Shown piece by piece: positions 31,322 through 44,789 of a stretch of 64,000 bases of DNA. Origin of the DNA: Nelumbo lutea (Eukaryota; Streptophyta; Magnoliopsida; Proteales; Nelumbonaceae); assembly GCA_022828595.1 (NCBI GenBank), contig JAKGHH010000007.1, forward strand, positions 37,200,356 to 37,264,355, given 5' to 3'. A program made the position numbers and the translations under genes. Position 1 is the first letter of the stretch. Each line of letters opens with the position of its first letter. Below the pieces are notes generated by a model. It had not been told where the DNA came from and did not search any database. It worked only from the letters and a program-made list of their open reading frames with translations.

Positions 31322-31844
31322 CATTGTTTGTGGACTAACTAATTGTTTCTAATCACTATCAAGTTCTTCTTCGTTGCATATGACGACGGGTGGTTGCCCT
31401 AAATGCCTCCATGAATTCTTCACTCTGAAACCTAAAAGCCAAATTTCTCTGCTCATTCTGCTAGAAAATGGGATAACTCGATTCCGTGTGTAACCCTTTT
31501 TCAGGGCTCCGGCGCACAGCTTCACGGTTGTTTAGGTCCCCTACTGCTTTTCGCTTCAACTTCTGCTAGCTAGAAATAGAAGTTGTATGGTATTTCAAAG
31601 AACCATGTTCACTATGCAAGATCGCCCATTGTTGCTAATTCAGAAGGAAAATTTTTACAAGCGCTTAACAAAATTCCGAAAGAAAATTTAATTGAGCTTC
31701 CTGCAAGTCATACACAATTAACAGCCTGCATTTTGGGCATCGCTTTCCACATTTATCAGCTGCATATCTTAGACATTTCTCGTAAAAGCTGCGAGAAGAA
31801 GAAGAAGAGCAAGAATTCTTAAAAGGAGAACATTAATCAATCAA
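31322..31844. other. Unrecognised sequence with one coding-like ORF
   Basis: A 79-codon plus-strand ORF (31583-31822) reads GISKNHVHYARSPIVANSEG, then LQALNKIPKENLIELPASHT, ending in a lysine-rich tail. Its composition looks like protein rather than noise, but I recognise no family. It may be an exon fragment of a host gene cut by insertions. Confidence 0.3.
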
Positions 31845-32056
31845 AATTTTCCTTTATATGTGACCACTGGAATCTCTGTTCTCCAGCAAACCTCCTGGAA
31901 ACTTTGTATAGCTTCTTCTAGAGAAGCTGAAGAGAACGCCTCGACCAACTGGTCCATAACTCTTTGATCCTCCTGGTCATCTCCTGCGACTTCTCCATTC
32001 ATGCGTACTTCTCTGTTGCCGCGCTTGCGAGCTCGCGACTTCTTCTACGAGGGCAT
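31845..32056 (-). pseudogene. Possible exon 1 of an SMR/CUE-like protein, with an in-frame stop
   Basis: Minus-strand reading MPS, TAG, KKSRARKRGNREVRMNGEVA, then GDDQEDQRVMDQLVEAFSSA and SLEEAIQSFQEV before diverging. A basic, lysine/arginine-rich start followed by a short CUE-like helix (LVEAFSSASLEEA) resembles the N-terminus of plant SMR-domain proteins, from memory. The TAG at codon 4 would prevent use of the first ATG; an internal ATG at codon 19 remains. No downstream exon is seen. The family assignment is weak. Confidence 0.3.
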
Positions 32057-32546
32057 GATCTCTTCAACAAATGCTGAATTCTCTTTGCAGAAATTCTCTT
32101 ACATAAAACAATAAATATAGATGACGAAGAGCGTGTTGATTAAATCCACAGAATGACGAAAACAAATCTACGAGTTGCAGACACTTTCCGACTCTATATA
32201 AATAACGATGATGCGAATCTTTGAATTATGAAGGGTTTGCAGTATTGCAGACGTCGATCGTTGGCGGTGCTGGTTGAAACTCTAATTCAGGGAGAAGAGG
32301 AGAAGGCGAGGGGTTGAAAATTGTCTGAAAACTTGGTCCAGGCCAAATGTTCTGAGAAGCCAAACCGAAGGAACATAGCTTTTGCAGAAGGCTGCGGGAA
32401 ACAGGATTAAAAAACCAAACGTGGTTGGCTCGGTTGGTAGATGTTGATTACTTGCTTTGGTGTGGGACGTGGTGCATTTCTGATCAGATTCAATCACGTC
32501 ACCTTCTACATGGTCCTCTGTTTCGCATGTATGAATTAAATTAAAG

Positions 32547-32720
32547 GGGAACCGTTATTACCAGAAAAACTTCAATTCTAAGCACACATCATTAAAAAAC
32601 GATTTGTAGTAATAGATTGTTCTTCAATCAAGAGGGAACCATTGCTATCAGAAAAAATTTCAGTCACAAGCGTACACCATTAGAAAATGATTTGTAGGAG
32701 TAGATTGTTCTTCAGTGAAG
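32547..32720 (+). repeat. Two-copy tandem repeat, period 87 bp
   Basis: Two adjacent copies beginning GGGAACC and ending GATTGTTCTTCA (32547-32633 and 32634-32720). They are similar with scattered substitutions. No coding content. Confidence 0.85.
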
Positions 32721-35472
32721 GCGTAGAATTCAATTAAACTTCTAGTTATGAAAATTCCTTGCATTCAAATGCATTTACATTAAAGAACCAAGAAGACATT
32801 TCTCTCAGAATCATTATTACTAGAAAAAAATAACCGTAATTTTATAAGTCGAACTCCTTTCAAGGATTCACCGAATATAATTCACTTAAACACATGGGTG
32901 GTTCAGATGATATTTCCAACTACCTGTTCTGGTCTGTTGCTCAACTTGGTGCAAAGTGCAGCCTGATGTTGCATAATACTCTTGCTGTAGCTTCATTTGT
33001 AAAAAGCAAGATCCTCAAGTGAGAAGAAGAACGCTTGTGAAATCAAACAATTTATTGAAGAAAGAAAATTTTGCAAAGCTCTTATTAATGGTGCCCAGGG
33101 AAGAATACAAAACAGTATAGAAAAAATTCCATTTCTTGCATTTGCAAAAGATTTCTACTCCTTGCATTTGTTTAGCCATCTAGGGTTTTGCAAGCAAGCC
33201 ATTCGTTTGAGTTTCTCCATTCGTTTTTTTAAACCTCTTTCATTCTTCAAACTACACAGTCAAATTCATTTTTTTATTTTTTCTTAAGTTCCAAAAAAAG
33301 ATTATAGAGAAATAACGCCCCTAACTTGCCATTTAATTTAATTCGCACATGTAAGACAAGGGACCATGTAGAATATGACGTGGTTGAATCTAATTAGAAG
33401 TGCACCACCTCCCACATGAAAAGTGAGTGCAGGAAATCCAAGTTTTGAGTTGGTATTGAAATACCTAAAAATGATGTGGCATTAAAAAGTAAGTAAATTA
33501 AAAAAAAATGAAAATTTTAGAATGAGGATTTTGGAGCAAATTGAAGAAGGTGACTCGTGGACCCATAGAGGTGTTTTAGGAGGAATTTTAGGTGGGAGAT
33601 ATATTTTAAGAGGGGGATTGGCTAAGTGATTGGGAACATGAGAGAGAGTGAGTTGGAGTGGGACTCTAGTGAAGAGGAGAGGGCTGCCATGGGTCACATG
33701 GAAGGGTTAGGAAGGGGGAATGGTGGAAAGAGAGGGAATTAAGGACAAAGCAAAAAAAAAAAGGTTTGGAGAAAAGAGAGGCATGCTGATATGGACCATT
33801 TTGAGTTATTTTATATTTTAACTTTTTAATGACCAATTTGATCGAACTCGACTCGAGTTGGTCGATTTTCTAGTATTTCTGATTGGCTTTGGTTTAGCAA
33901 TTTTCCAACCCAACCAATTTAGGTTAGCTTTAGTTTGGCCATTTGTAAACTGACCCGACCATAGATATATATTAATGTTTTGTATTTTAAATATAAATTT
34001 TAATATGGTAAAGTAAGAAAATTCCCATATTTCTTAGTCTAAAATATTTTATATCATAAATTTATTTTTTAATTAATCTATTAATAATACCACTGCAATT
34101 TATTAAATTTAACTTTTAAGTTTAAATCTTTTGAACAAACAAACCAAACCGAAAATAGACCAAAACTTATACAACCCAAGTTGGCGTGTTTTCACTAATG
34201 ACTAGTCAATTTCAAGTGGCAAACTCTCGACCTAACCAGGTTGATTTGGCTGGCGAAACAACCTGCAATCGAATTGAACCAATCTTTGAACATTCCTAAT
34301 TTCAGCTAAATTAATAGTCTAATTTCTAATAAATAACAAGAGTTTAATCTCTAATAATTATTGAAAATTTATAGAAAAAAATACACAACTGTTAAAAATA
34401 AATTAAAAATGAAAATACAATAGATATTTGATAAAAATACAAAAATTACAAAAGTACAATAAATACTGAAAATATATTAAATTAGTCATTAAATAGTGTA
34501 ATTTCAAATGATAGTTTAATCTCTAATAAATATTAATCAATAAATTATAAAAAATACATAATTACTAAAATTAAATTTATAACAAAAATTCAATAAATAC
34601 AATACATTAAATTTTAAAGTTTAATAATAGTTGTTTAATCTCCAATAATTATTCACAATTTTCTGTTAAATAACAAAACAAAAATAGATTTATAAATAAT
34701 TATTGAAAACATATTTATCAAAAAATTACAATAAATAATTACTGAAAATACAATAAATATTAAATTTATTATACATAAATATATAATGGATATACACTAT
34801 TTTTGTAAAATTATTACTAATAAATATTAATTTTTTTGAAAGTTATTTTCTATAATTATTAATTGATATAACTGAAATTAGTTATTTACAATACTATTTC
34901 TCTATTTAAATAATAATGTTATTTATTTTTTAAAATATTAATTATTTATTGAATTTACTAACCCATAAAATTATAATTAGTTCTATTATTACATAATTTG
35001 TTATTAATTTTGTAAAATATTAAATTATTATTAATATAAATATTATGAAATCTATTATAATTATGTTTCTACTTTTAAGATTTTTTTTAGTTTTAGTTAT
35101 TTTAACTTTTTAAAATTAGTTATATTAAATATTTCGTTATTTAAATATTTAAATAATATGTAAAATATTTAAAAATTTTCATTATTTGATTTTTATTTAT
35201 TTTTAAGTTATTACATAATATTAAATATTTTCTTATATAATTATTTAGCTATTTTTAATGTTTTGCTATTTAAGATATTTAGTTATTGAAATATTAAAAT
35301 AATTTTTTAATTTTTAATTTTTATTATTTGAATAATTCATAAAATTATAATTTATATTGTTACTACATAATTTTGTGATGTATTTTGTAAAAATATAGAA
35401 TTATTAATAATATGAATATTATTAAATCTATTATAATTAATTTTTGTATTTTCAATAAATATTTTAAAATTA
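32721..35472. other. AT-rich intergenic desert, no gene seen
   Basis: From about 33960 onward the sequence is almost only A and T with dense TTAATAAT-type phrases. The single ORF near 33482-33697 has no domain. Nothing suggests a gene, RNA or intact transposon. Confidence 0.6.
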
Positions 35473-36976
35473 GGCTCCGTTCGGTGCCTTTGATCTCTTA
35501 ACACTGAAGTGGTTTTGTACCACTTTCAGCGCTAAAGAGGTGTTCGGTGACTCTTAACACTGAAGCCTAATTATAACTAAAGTACAAATGACTTGGTTCA
35601 TTATTTTAATAGATTTGACCCATATTGCCCCTTTAATGCTCAATTAACTTATAACATCTCATATGAAGGTCCATCGGACCCACCACCAATATTTTATTTT
35701 CCCTACAATATTATTATAATGTAATATTATAATATACTACAATATTCATATTATATTGTTATAATAATAATAGTTCATTAACTATATTATTCATTATCAT
35801 CTTATAGTGTTGTTAATAATTACTTATATTAGTTATAATTATTTACCAATTATAATATTACAATGAAACCAATAATTATTTATATTAAGTAGTATTATAA
35901 ATTATGAATAATAATATAATATTCATAATACTAATATTATAGTATATTCATATAATATTACTAACATTATAAATTAATGATTAATATTATAATATTCATT
36001 ATAATATGTTATATTAATATTATAATAGAAATCAATTAATTACAATATTGATTATCATCGTACAGTTTCATTAATTATTAATTACTAATTGATTATTAAT
36101 TATTAATAATATTTCATTAATTAATAATAATAATAATTCCTAATTAAGTATTAATAATAGTTATTAATTAATCATAATAACAATTAATTATTAATATTTA
36201 TTAATAATGAATTAATTATTAATTATAAAAACAGTAATTATTAAAAATATGTATTATTTAATCATAAAAATAAATAATTATTGATTAATTAATAATTAGT
36301 GATTAATAATTATTGAATTAATTATTAATTGATTATGAATTATTAATTATTAATATTAAGTATTAAGTATTAATTACTAATTATTTATTTGATTATGAAT
36401 TACGAATTTTGTATTATTAATATTAAGTATTAATTACTAATTGATTGCTAATTAGTAATAATATTTCATTAATTAATTAATAATAATAATAATTCATAAT
36501 TAAGTAATAATTAATTATTATTAATTGATTAATTATTATTATTATTATTATTATTATTAGTTAATTAATTGTTAGTAATAAATATTAATGATTAATAATA
36601 AGTATTGATTAATGATAAAAATAATTAATTATGAATTATTAATTAGTGATTAATAATTAATGAATCAATCGTTAATTTATTATTAATTAATTACTGTTAA
36701 TAATTAATATAGGTAATATTTATTATAATAATTTTTAATATTGTTTCTTTATTGAATTATATAGATAAACAAAAATTCACTTATATGGGGTTAAATTGGA
36801 CATTTGACATTTTTCAGAATTTAGAATTTGAAATTTAGAATTCATAACAATATTCTCTACATTCAAAGTTCAGTGGAAAGAAAAGTTCACCAATACCAAT
36901 ATACCTCTTAATGAAATTATTGCACTTTTAGAGGTCAGACATCAGACATCAGACATCAGAGCAAATGAACAGGCCC
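35473..36976. mobile_element. PIF/Harbinger-like element, 1504 bp, with low-complexity interior
   Basis: It starts GGCTCCGTTCGGTG after TTA and ends GAACAGGCCC before TTA, the 3-bp TTA target duplication (35470-35472, 36977-36979) usual for PIF/Harbinger. The ends are imperfect inverted repeats (GGCTCCGTTCGG against GGGCCTGTTCAT). Subterminal direct repeats lie at both ends: CTCTTAACACTGAAG twice at the left (about 35495 and 35551) and CAGACAT three times at the right (about 36937-36957). The middle kilobase is nearly pure ATTAATTATTAATAA-type sequence and encodes nothing. Confidence 0.6.
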
Positions 36977-37021
36977 TTAGTATAAAATTTTGTTACAATA
37001 TTTAAATAATTCTAAAATTTT

Positions 37022-38656
37022 TTAATTGAAACTTTCTTTAGATAGTGTAGATAAAAAGTGGGGGAGAGGATTGTTGAAGTTTACTCTAAGCTTTCCAAAG
37101 AGTTCTAAGGGAAGAGTGTTATTTCCATTTGTAGAGGCATCATGCATGTGCTTTAGTATTATATAGGGCAAATTAGTTGACACTCCAATTTCGATGCAGT
37201 AAAGTAAAAATAACTTCATTCCATGAAGTGATCAAAGGATCCACCCTTTGGCCACAATATGTACATGATTCTCATAGGAACCCTTTGGTGTCTCGTCCTA
37301 GGTTTGTAACTTGAGGATAAGCCCGGGTTTAAAAAATTTCCCTTATAGCATTGGTAAAATCTATACCCCATGGTTGGAACATCCTCTCCTTGTATAGACT
37401 TAGGATCATTAACAAGGGATACCAAGAAGTTGTGCAAGAATAGAGGGGTCTAGAGTCATCTTGACTCCTTTAACATAGGAGTGCAGAGTTTTCCCCCTGT
37501 CCGTGCTAAGGTTTGCATAAAAATATCCTACAAGAGAAAAACAAACTAGTTTCTATAGTCGAGTAAGTTGTCTCATCCTAAATTTCTTAGGGGAGTCTCA
37601 TATGAAAGCCTTCCACCTTGAGAGAATCAAAGTCAACTAACCTTCCTTCCCATATGCTTCGAGAAGATAGATTTGCTTGGTACCTTGTCTCTACTTCTAT
37701 GGAAAGAAGACCTTTTGTGGTCTAATCATTTGTAGGATTAATCTTCTAATTAAGCTCCCTCACCTCTTCCCCTAGGAGCTTGCCATTTTTGCAAAGTATT
37801 AATGGGATCTGAGGGTTTTGTGAATGAAAGTAGGGTTTCTGAGCAACTTTTAGAGCTTGGGGTTTCTTCTTCTCTTAGATTTGGAATTTTTCTCATTTAC
37901 TTTGTCTATTTGCTCAACTACTTATAAAGTCAATCAATTGCTATTGCTCAAGGTAGTCAACTAATAGGCCTTAGCAATAGATTGCTAGTGACAACCCCAC
38001 TATTCAATGCTTTATGGACCAACAATATTTACTGTCCCCATAGTGATATTATCACGAGACTCCCCCTTTTTTGACATTTTATTTTTAGATATGGTGATCC
38101 TTATATAATGGTTCATGGTAGTTTATGATGTGGGGAGAATTTTCTTAATGCTTCCGTTAATCTATTTATAAGAATAATCGATCCTACTATTGATAGGTTC
38201 ACATACTTTTGAATTGGACTAATAGGTTCCCTAATAAAGTTAGTCATCCTTGTTTTAAATTGCACATAACCCTTTTTGAGAACAGCTTAATCGAGGGACA
38301 GGTTTTAAGGTTACCTCATAGTAACCATTGTCCTTTGCTGATGAGGATACAATTGCTTGCTGATTAGATATTTGGTGTAGCTTCATTTTTGTTTGGCTTT
38401 AGAAGCTCCCCAATAATCTTTCTATATCCTTTGAAGGCATTCTTATAGCTCTTTCCTTCGGTAGTTGAGCTTCAAGGATTGGATGAACAATTTCCCTCTG
38501 AGGAACTTCTGAGGATAGGCCATCATGATAATCATCACCTGTTTTTGCATAAAAAGTTTCTTCCTTATCCTCCATGGTGTAGGTTATGTAAGGGACATTA
38601 GTAGATGAATACTGAATATCCTGATCTTCTTCCTCACACATTAACTTAGTCACCAT
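37022..38656 (-). pseudogene. Putative plant transposon protein (Transposase_32-like) remnant
   Basis: Minus-strand fragments of the plant-specific family often annotated as putative transposon protein. The acidic N-terminal piece lies at 38656-38399. The family core reads FYANLSTDRGKTLHSYVKGV then LAQLLGIPC around 37530-37430, and MKLFLLYCIEIGVSTNLPYI then ILKHMHDASTNGNNTLPLEL at 37219-37080. The frame slips by one at 37216-37219, and stops lie between the pieces. Its role in live elements is unknown. The host element cannot be named from this fragment. Confidence 0.55.
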
Positions 38657-39286
38657 TTCAATTTTGATCCCTTCATGTCAAAGCACTAAGTACTACTATA
38701 TTGCTTGGGTAGATGTGTATAAGGTGATCCTACCAAGTTCATCCAAGCTCAAGCCTCTCTTGAGGAGGTTCATAGCTCTTTCATTTGCCATGTCTCTAGT
38801 AATGGATTTTCTCCATTGCTTTCTAGAAGCAATAGTCCATAGAGATGAGGTAGACAATCATTCTATCCTTCCAATATGTGAAATTAGTACCATAAAAAAT
38901 ATGAGCTTGGAATATTGGATATCCCTCGACAAATGGAACATTGACTTGGGTGACCATTGTTGGCCAATCTATTAAGCTTAGCCAATAAATTTCAATAGTT
39001 ATTCAAGATATTAAACTTGAAATGACCAAACTACTAAACTAGATAACCTGTAGCTACAAAACAAACAGACAAATATGGTAGTAGGAGCTACAAGGGTTAG
39101 AAGTCAACAAATATGCACAATAACAATAAAGACTACCAACAAAGAAGATAGCAGCTGATAATTAAATTAAATAGTAAAGAACTACAACCTATTATCTTAG
39201 TTAGTTTTTCTACAATTAATCAATGAATAACACAACAAATGTAAATAACCGTAGAAAGGAGAGTACAACTAAAAGGAAATAAGCTT
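38657..39286. other. Spacer, nothing recognised
   Basis: Short chance ORFs only. The right edge is the target site of LINE E. Confidence 0.4.
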
Positions 39287-39300
39287 AAATCTAAATGGCA

Positions 39301-41847
39301 GATTTTGTAAGAGATAGGCGAATAACTAATCAGATTTTGATTTCTAATGAGAGTATGAGGGCATGAGGAGTGGGAGGAAAGGTTTGGTGTGTAAGCTTGA
39401 CTTGGAGAAGGACTATGATTTGGTGGACTGGTCTTTCTTATTGCAAGTGATGAAGAGCTTTGGTTTTTGGACAAAGTGGTGTAAGTGGATTCAGGGCTAT
39501 TTAGAGACTTACCACTATTCTATTATGATTAATGGGGTAGTAGTTAACCACTTCCCTGTAGTTAGAGGGATTAGACAAGGGACCCCCTTTCTCCCTTCTT
39601 GTTCACCTTGATTGTTGAGGTTTTGGATAGATTGATAAAAAGGGCCGATTCTAGAAACTTAGTGAGGGGTGGAGGTGGGTAGAGATAGGGTTCCACTCAC
39701 TCATTTACAATTTACTGATGATACTATTCTGTTTTGTGAGGGCGAGGAGATTAGCAGGGTAAGGAACTTGAAGCTAGTGATTCATCTCTTTGAGAAAATG
39801 TCTAATCTAAGGATCAATTTTGATAAAAGTTGTGTAGTGGGGGTTAATATGGATGAGAGGTATGTGATAGAAAGGACGGATAGCTTGGGTTGCATGATTT
39901 CTAATTGGTCTCTAAGCTACTTAGGGTTACCCTTAAGGAACAATTTGAGAAGTATTAGTTTTTGGATCTTGTAGTGGATAGATTCACCAAGAGGCTAGCC
40001 ACTTGGAAGAAGAATTATTTGTCTTTGGGAGGCTAGATCACTTTGATTAAGTCTACATTGACCAACTTGCTTGTGTATTTCTTGTCGGCTTTTAGAATCC
40101 TGATAGGTGTGAGCAGAAGATTGGAAAAATGATGAGAGATCTCTTATGAGAAACTGGTGAGGAGAAAAGAGATTATATAGTTGGATGGGAAGTGGTTACT
40201 AGAGGCAAGATTAATGGTGGTCTAGGTCTAGGGGGCATTGAAGAAAGAAATGAGGCTCTTATAGGGAAGTGGCTTTGGAGATTGCCAAAGGAAAAATACA
40301 AACTTTGGGCTAAGGTGATTATAGGTATTGGAGTCTTGTCTAAGGCTACACAAGTTTCTCCGTGGAAATCTATTCATGTTGTTCTTCCTTCTTTTTTTTT
40401 TTTTGGGCTTACATCAGGTATGATCTTTGCTATGGTAAATAGGTGAAATTTTGGGAGCATAAATGGGTGGGGGATGTGTGCTTGAAAGATCATTTCCCTT
40501 CTTTGTATTCCCTTTCTTCCCTTAAAGATGAGTCGATGTCCAACTTTTTGGTCCCTTCCGACTCAAGTTTTGGTTTTGATTGGGATTTAGGGACTTTGAA
40601 ATCTCTTCTATTTCAGATCTAATTCAGTTATTAGTTGGGGGTAGTTTTGGATCTGGGGTGGGGGGATAGCAGGATTTGGACTTTAACTTCTTCTTGTGTG
40701 CTTTTTGTGCCTCTTTTTTCAAAGCCTTAGTACAACCTTTTGTTAACCTTTGAAATAATTTTCCAATCCTCAAAGTTTGCGGTAATTCAATTCCTCCTAG
40801 GATTAGGGCATTTTGTTGGGAACCTTTTCTGGAAAGGTGTAAGACTTGTGACTTGCTCCAAAGACAAAGACCTAATTGTGCTTATCTCCTAATTGGTGTA
40901 TCCATTTAAGGCTAATGATGAGAGCTGCTTTCACTTGTTAATATCTTGCCCCTTTGTTTCAGAAATTTGGGTTTGGTTTCTATCCTTATTTGATTAAAGA
41001 TGGACCCCCCACTAGATGTACAAAGCTTGTTTGCCTCTTCTTTCTTTAGATGGCCTAAGAAAAGGGGTAGAACTCTATGGAGGTGTGTTAGAACTACTAT
41101 ATGTTGGACAGTTTGGGAAGAAAGAAACTAAAGAATTTTTTCAGACCAAGAAAGGAGTAAGGAGGCCATTATTGAGGTAGTTACTATTAGAGCGGTATAG
41201 TGGGTGCAATCTATGGAGTTATTTGAAGATATCTCCACAGATGTGATCAAAAGGAACTGGAAGGATATGGCTGATTCAGCCTTGCAAAGACCAAAATTAC
41301 CCCCCCTTTGGTCTCCACCAGCCCTAGGATCGTTAAACTTAACTTTGGTGGTAGTAGGGATGCAATCTAGGGCCTTCTGGCATAGGTGGAGCCTTTACAG
41401 ATGAGGAAGGAAAAGTCATTGCTCTATTTTCTGGTTTTTGTTGGTATTGGTGACTCACTTCAGGCTAAAGATCTTGGCACTAATGGAAGGAATGAAGAAG
41501 GCTAAGGAGTTGAATTGTCACAAGCTTATTGTTGAAGGGGATTCAATATTGGTTATTGACTGGCTGCAAAAAGAAGATAGTGGTCTATGAAAGTATGCTA
41601 ATTAATGAAAAAAAATTGTTTAATCGGTTAGCAGAAGACCTGAAAATTAAGTTATAGTGGGTAAAGAGAAGCGCTAACTCCTTTGCGAATACTCTTTGAA
41701 AGCAAGGGGTGGGAAGGGAACATTTGTTTTGAGCTACACTACAATTTGTTTGTGCTCTCTAGGGGAGGGTTAAGAGGTTTTACCTCTCCCCTTATGCTTT
41801 GTAATTACTTCTCTTATATAAAGTCTTCTATTATTCATAAAAAAAAA
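39301..41847 (+). mobile_element. LINE E: 5'-truncated non-LTR retrotransposon with target duplication
   Basis: Plus-strand LINE starting inside the RT (FVRDRRITNQILISNESM) and running to a poly(A) end. The RT reads KGLVCKLDLEKDYDLVDWSF, GIRQGTPFLPS and LTHLQFTDDTILFCEGEE. The catalytic F-T-D-D keeps both aspartates. It continues SLSYLGLPLRNN, KINGGLGLGGIEERNEALIG, a zf-RVT region near 40800-41000, and RNase H phrases LALMEGMKKAKELNCHKLIV (about 41480). ATCTAAATGGCA flanks both ends (39289-39300 and 41847-41858). Stops and frame changes make it dead. Confidence 0.87.
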
Positions 41848-42239
41848 TCTAAATGGCAACTACACCTGGTGATGTGTGCCTTAGCAGCTAGAGAGAGAAG
41901 ATTAGCCCATAACAAGTAATAGAGACCTACTACACTTGGACAATGAGAGATGGACCACCTACCAAGATAAACAAAACTAATTGGAAAAAAGTAAATATTT
42001 TTGAAATGTAAATGAACAATAAATTTAAACAACAAAAATAATAAAAGTAAAGCAATTAGTAGAGTTAGTGAAATTAATGGAGCTAGTAATGTTAGAGCTC
42101 AAATTGCATTAGCTATCCTTATATCTTGTAGATTAAAAATAAAGGAAACAAAATAAGAAATAAATCTACAAGATCTCAAGGATCAAGTATGACAATTGAA
42201 AAAAGTTACCATAAAGAAAAATAACTACAATCTTGAAAA

Positions 42240-43440
42240 AAAAAGAAACAAAAGCACAAGGCACACAAAGGTTTTAATAGAAGTTCGACCAACCTTGCCT
42301 ATGTCCTTTACTTCATACCATCACTAAGAATTTTCACTAACCAATTGGACTTCTCAGGCACTACCAAAGCTTTTACAACAAATAGGATTTGAGTTCCTGC
42401 AATACCTAAACCAATTGGACTTACAGTGTGCCATAAAGATTGAAACCAGTAGGGCTTCTGGTGCCTGCAAGACCTTGTAGTTGGGCTTAACGAGGTGCCG
42501 ACAAGACCTTTAAACATCTACTTGCTCAAAGATCTTCACTAATATAACAAAAAAGCATGCTTATAGCAAGAACAACCTCTTAATAATCATATATAAATAA
42601 TTTACAACTGAAACTAATAGTTGGTAGAGTATTCACATATATGCTCAACTTAGGGAGGAAGGTTCCAATAAATGGGTGAGGATGATCTCAATGACTTTTC
42701 AACAAAGCTCACCTCTAAAACTAATGAAGCTCAGGGATTTCTTCTATCAAAAGACTTTTGCTGTAACTTGCTCTCTTTGGAAAACAACTATATACAATAT
42801 GTACAAGTGAATGCATAGCTTGTTTTTACAAGCTTTGAATAAAATTGAACTACTCTATTTATGGAGGATTTGAGGCATTGATTCAAATTTGGCTCTTACC
42901 ATATTGTCTTTCATTCAAGTTGAACTCTATTTATGGGGGATTTGAGAGAAAGTGACTGCTTTCTAGCCATTGGTGGGATGTTACTTTCTTGAGAAATAAC
43001 TCAAATTTCTTTTGACATGTTATAAGGATTTCCAAAATTAGCAGTAGCCATTGAAGCATGTAAACAGTTAAATTTATTGTAAACAATTACAATTCTGATG
43101 TCAACTACAATACGAAGGGAGGAATTTTTTTTCTCCTAATTAACTAGTTCCTCCTTATTAGTCAACCGGTAAACCTGTAAACACAGTCAATTTGAGTAGT
43201 TGACACATTTGTACTGGGTAGTTGACACATCTTCTCAGACTAGCAATTTGCATGCCTTGGCTATGATAGTTAATCGACACATGTATCTCGGTAGTTAACT
43301 ATTTTCATAGTCGGGTCTAATTTGTCTGGCAGACGACCCAAACACTAATTAAGGAACCTTGGCACATTTGCCCCAAAGGTTTGAAAATACTTCCATTGGC
43401 TTTCAAAGGTATTTTTCTTGACTTTTATAACAAGTTTAAG
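42240..43440 (-). repeat. LTR-like sequence, minus orientation (Ty1-copia SIRE-type style)
   Basis: Read on the minus strand it has a TATA-type box (CCATAAATAGAG, two occurrences near 42860 and 42930), preceded by ACCGGTTGACT and GTGTCAACTAC phrases, and a leader ending GACATAGGCAAGGTTGGTCG. These phrases resemble LTRs of SIRE-type copia elements as I know them. No internal domains, primer-binding site or target duplication were found, so boundaries are approximate. It may be a solo LTR. Confidence 0.4.
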
Positions 43441-43899
43441 CATAGAAAGCCAAGGAACCAAACCTAATAAGGATTATGGTTTCTAAGGATGACCGAGTTT
43501 AGTATTGCTGAGCATTAATGAAGTGCATCCTACAACTGATTTACATCAAAATTGTATAAAAGATAAAAACAAATAAATACAATTTGATATTTTGACTCCT
43601 TAATGAGTTGTTGTAGCATATCAATCTTCACCAGCTTCAAATCATTTAATTTCTTGATTAGTTTTGATGCTTGATTTCTTAGAACATCTTTAGTTGGAGA
43701 GGAGATGGTGATGATGATGCTAATTCTTATTGAAGTATAGGTAGCTATTCAGTAGAGCTTCCACTTCATCGATTGTAGCATTCCATTTTTTTATTCCCAT
43801 TAAGCATAAAAAAAGCTTACTAAGGTTGTTACACACTTAGATACATCATTAGTATTTTCATTGTGTTTGTTATCATCAAAACATATAGGGTTAACACCA

Positions 43900-44273
43900 A
43901 AGCTTGAGCTTGTAATTATTCTATTAGCCTACTGAGAGGCATGTCCTTGTATCTAAGCTCCAATGCCATATCTAATGTAATAGAGTGGTGTTCAAGGATG
44001 AGAACAATGGGAATTTGAAGGTTTGGTAGAGACCTTGATGTTCTACCAAGTTAGGTTCAACATACACCTATGAAGTTTTGTTGAATTTTGGTTGCACTCG
44101 TAAGTCTATCCAAGGTTGTGGGAGCCTTGAAAAACCTATGATTGTAAAGGCTTGCCTAGCGCCAAGGAAGTCCAGCCGTTTAGTGGAAATCCTTAATGGT
44201 GGTCTGATGTAAAGAATATAGTTACGGTTAGCCGAACTTCTATAAAAATATGTGTGCATTATTTATCTCTTCA

Positions 44274-44304
<31 letters not shown>

Positions 44305-44785
44305 GCATTAATTTTATATTTCAAGTTTCTTTAGTTATTTTTCTTTTCACTTCACTAGCTACACCACATTTGCACAAAGAACATATTTGCAGCTTCTACT
44401 TTGTAACCTTGTTTATTATCTTTTGTGGCCTCAATATACTATCACTTGCACTTGTCTATTGCATTTATTTGAGTCCATTGCTCCCTTACTACATACCTTT
44501 GTAGTCAAGGCATGAAATGCGCCCATGAGATATAGACAACCATCCCAAAATGTATAATTGACTACCTATAACAATAGAAGCATGGGCTACCAATCTGAGA
44601 AATGTAGTCGACTACTCCAAAAAGATGTGTCATGTACTTGTTACAATGAAGGCTTATAAATGCACAAACTAAGCCTTCATTTCATTACACATAATTTCAA
44701 CTATTTAAAAATGCTTATATATCTCCAAAATTTAGGTAAAAGTTTTAAGCTATACCCAATTCATCCCCTCTTGGGTCCAACAAAC
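43900..44785 (+). repeat. LTR-like sequence, plus orientation
   Basis: Plus-strand phrases CCTTGAAAAACCTATGATTG, CTTGCCTAGCGCCAAGG, GTTAGCCGAACTTCTATAAA and the ending CCCAATTCATCCCCTCTTGG resemble the 3' half of a copia LTR. It contains a CT microsatellite. It is oriented opposite to the LTR-like piece at 42240-43440. No coding domains follow it. Boundaries are approximate. Confidence 0.4.
44272..44297 (+). repeat. (CT)n microsatellite
   Basis: About twelve CT units inside the plus-oriented LTR-like sequence. Confidence 0.9.
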
Positions 44786-44789
44786 TGGG

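Noticed and set aside
36930..36960. CAGACAT repeated three times, looking like a short spaced repeat array
   Set aside because: Only three contiguous 7-bp units without spacers, within the end of a transposon in plant nuclear DNA. Not a CRISPR array.
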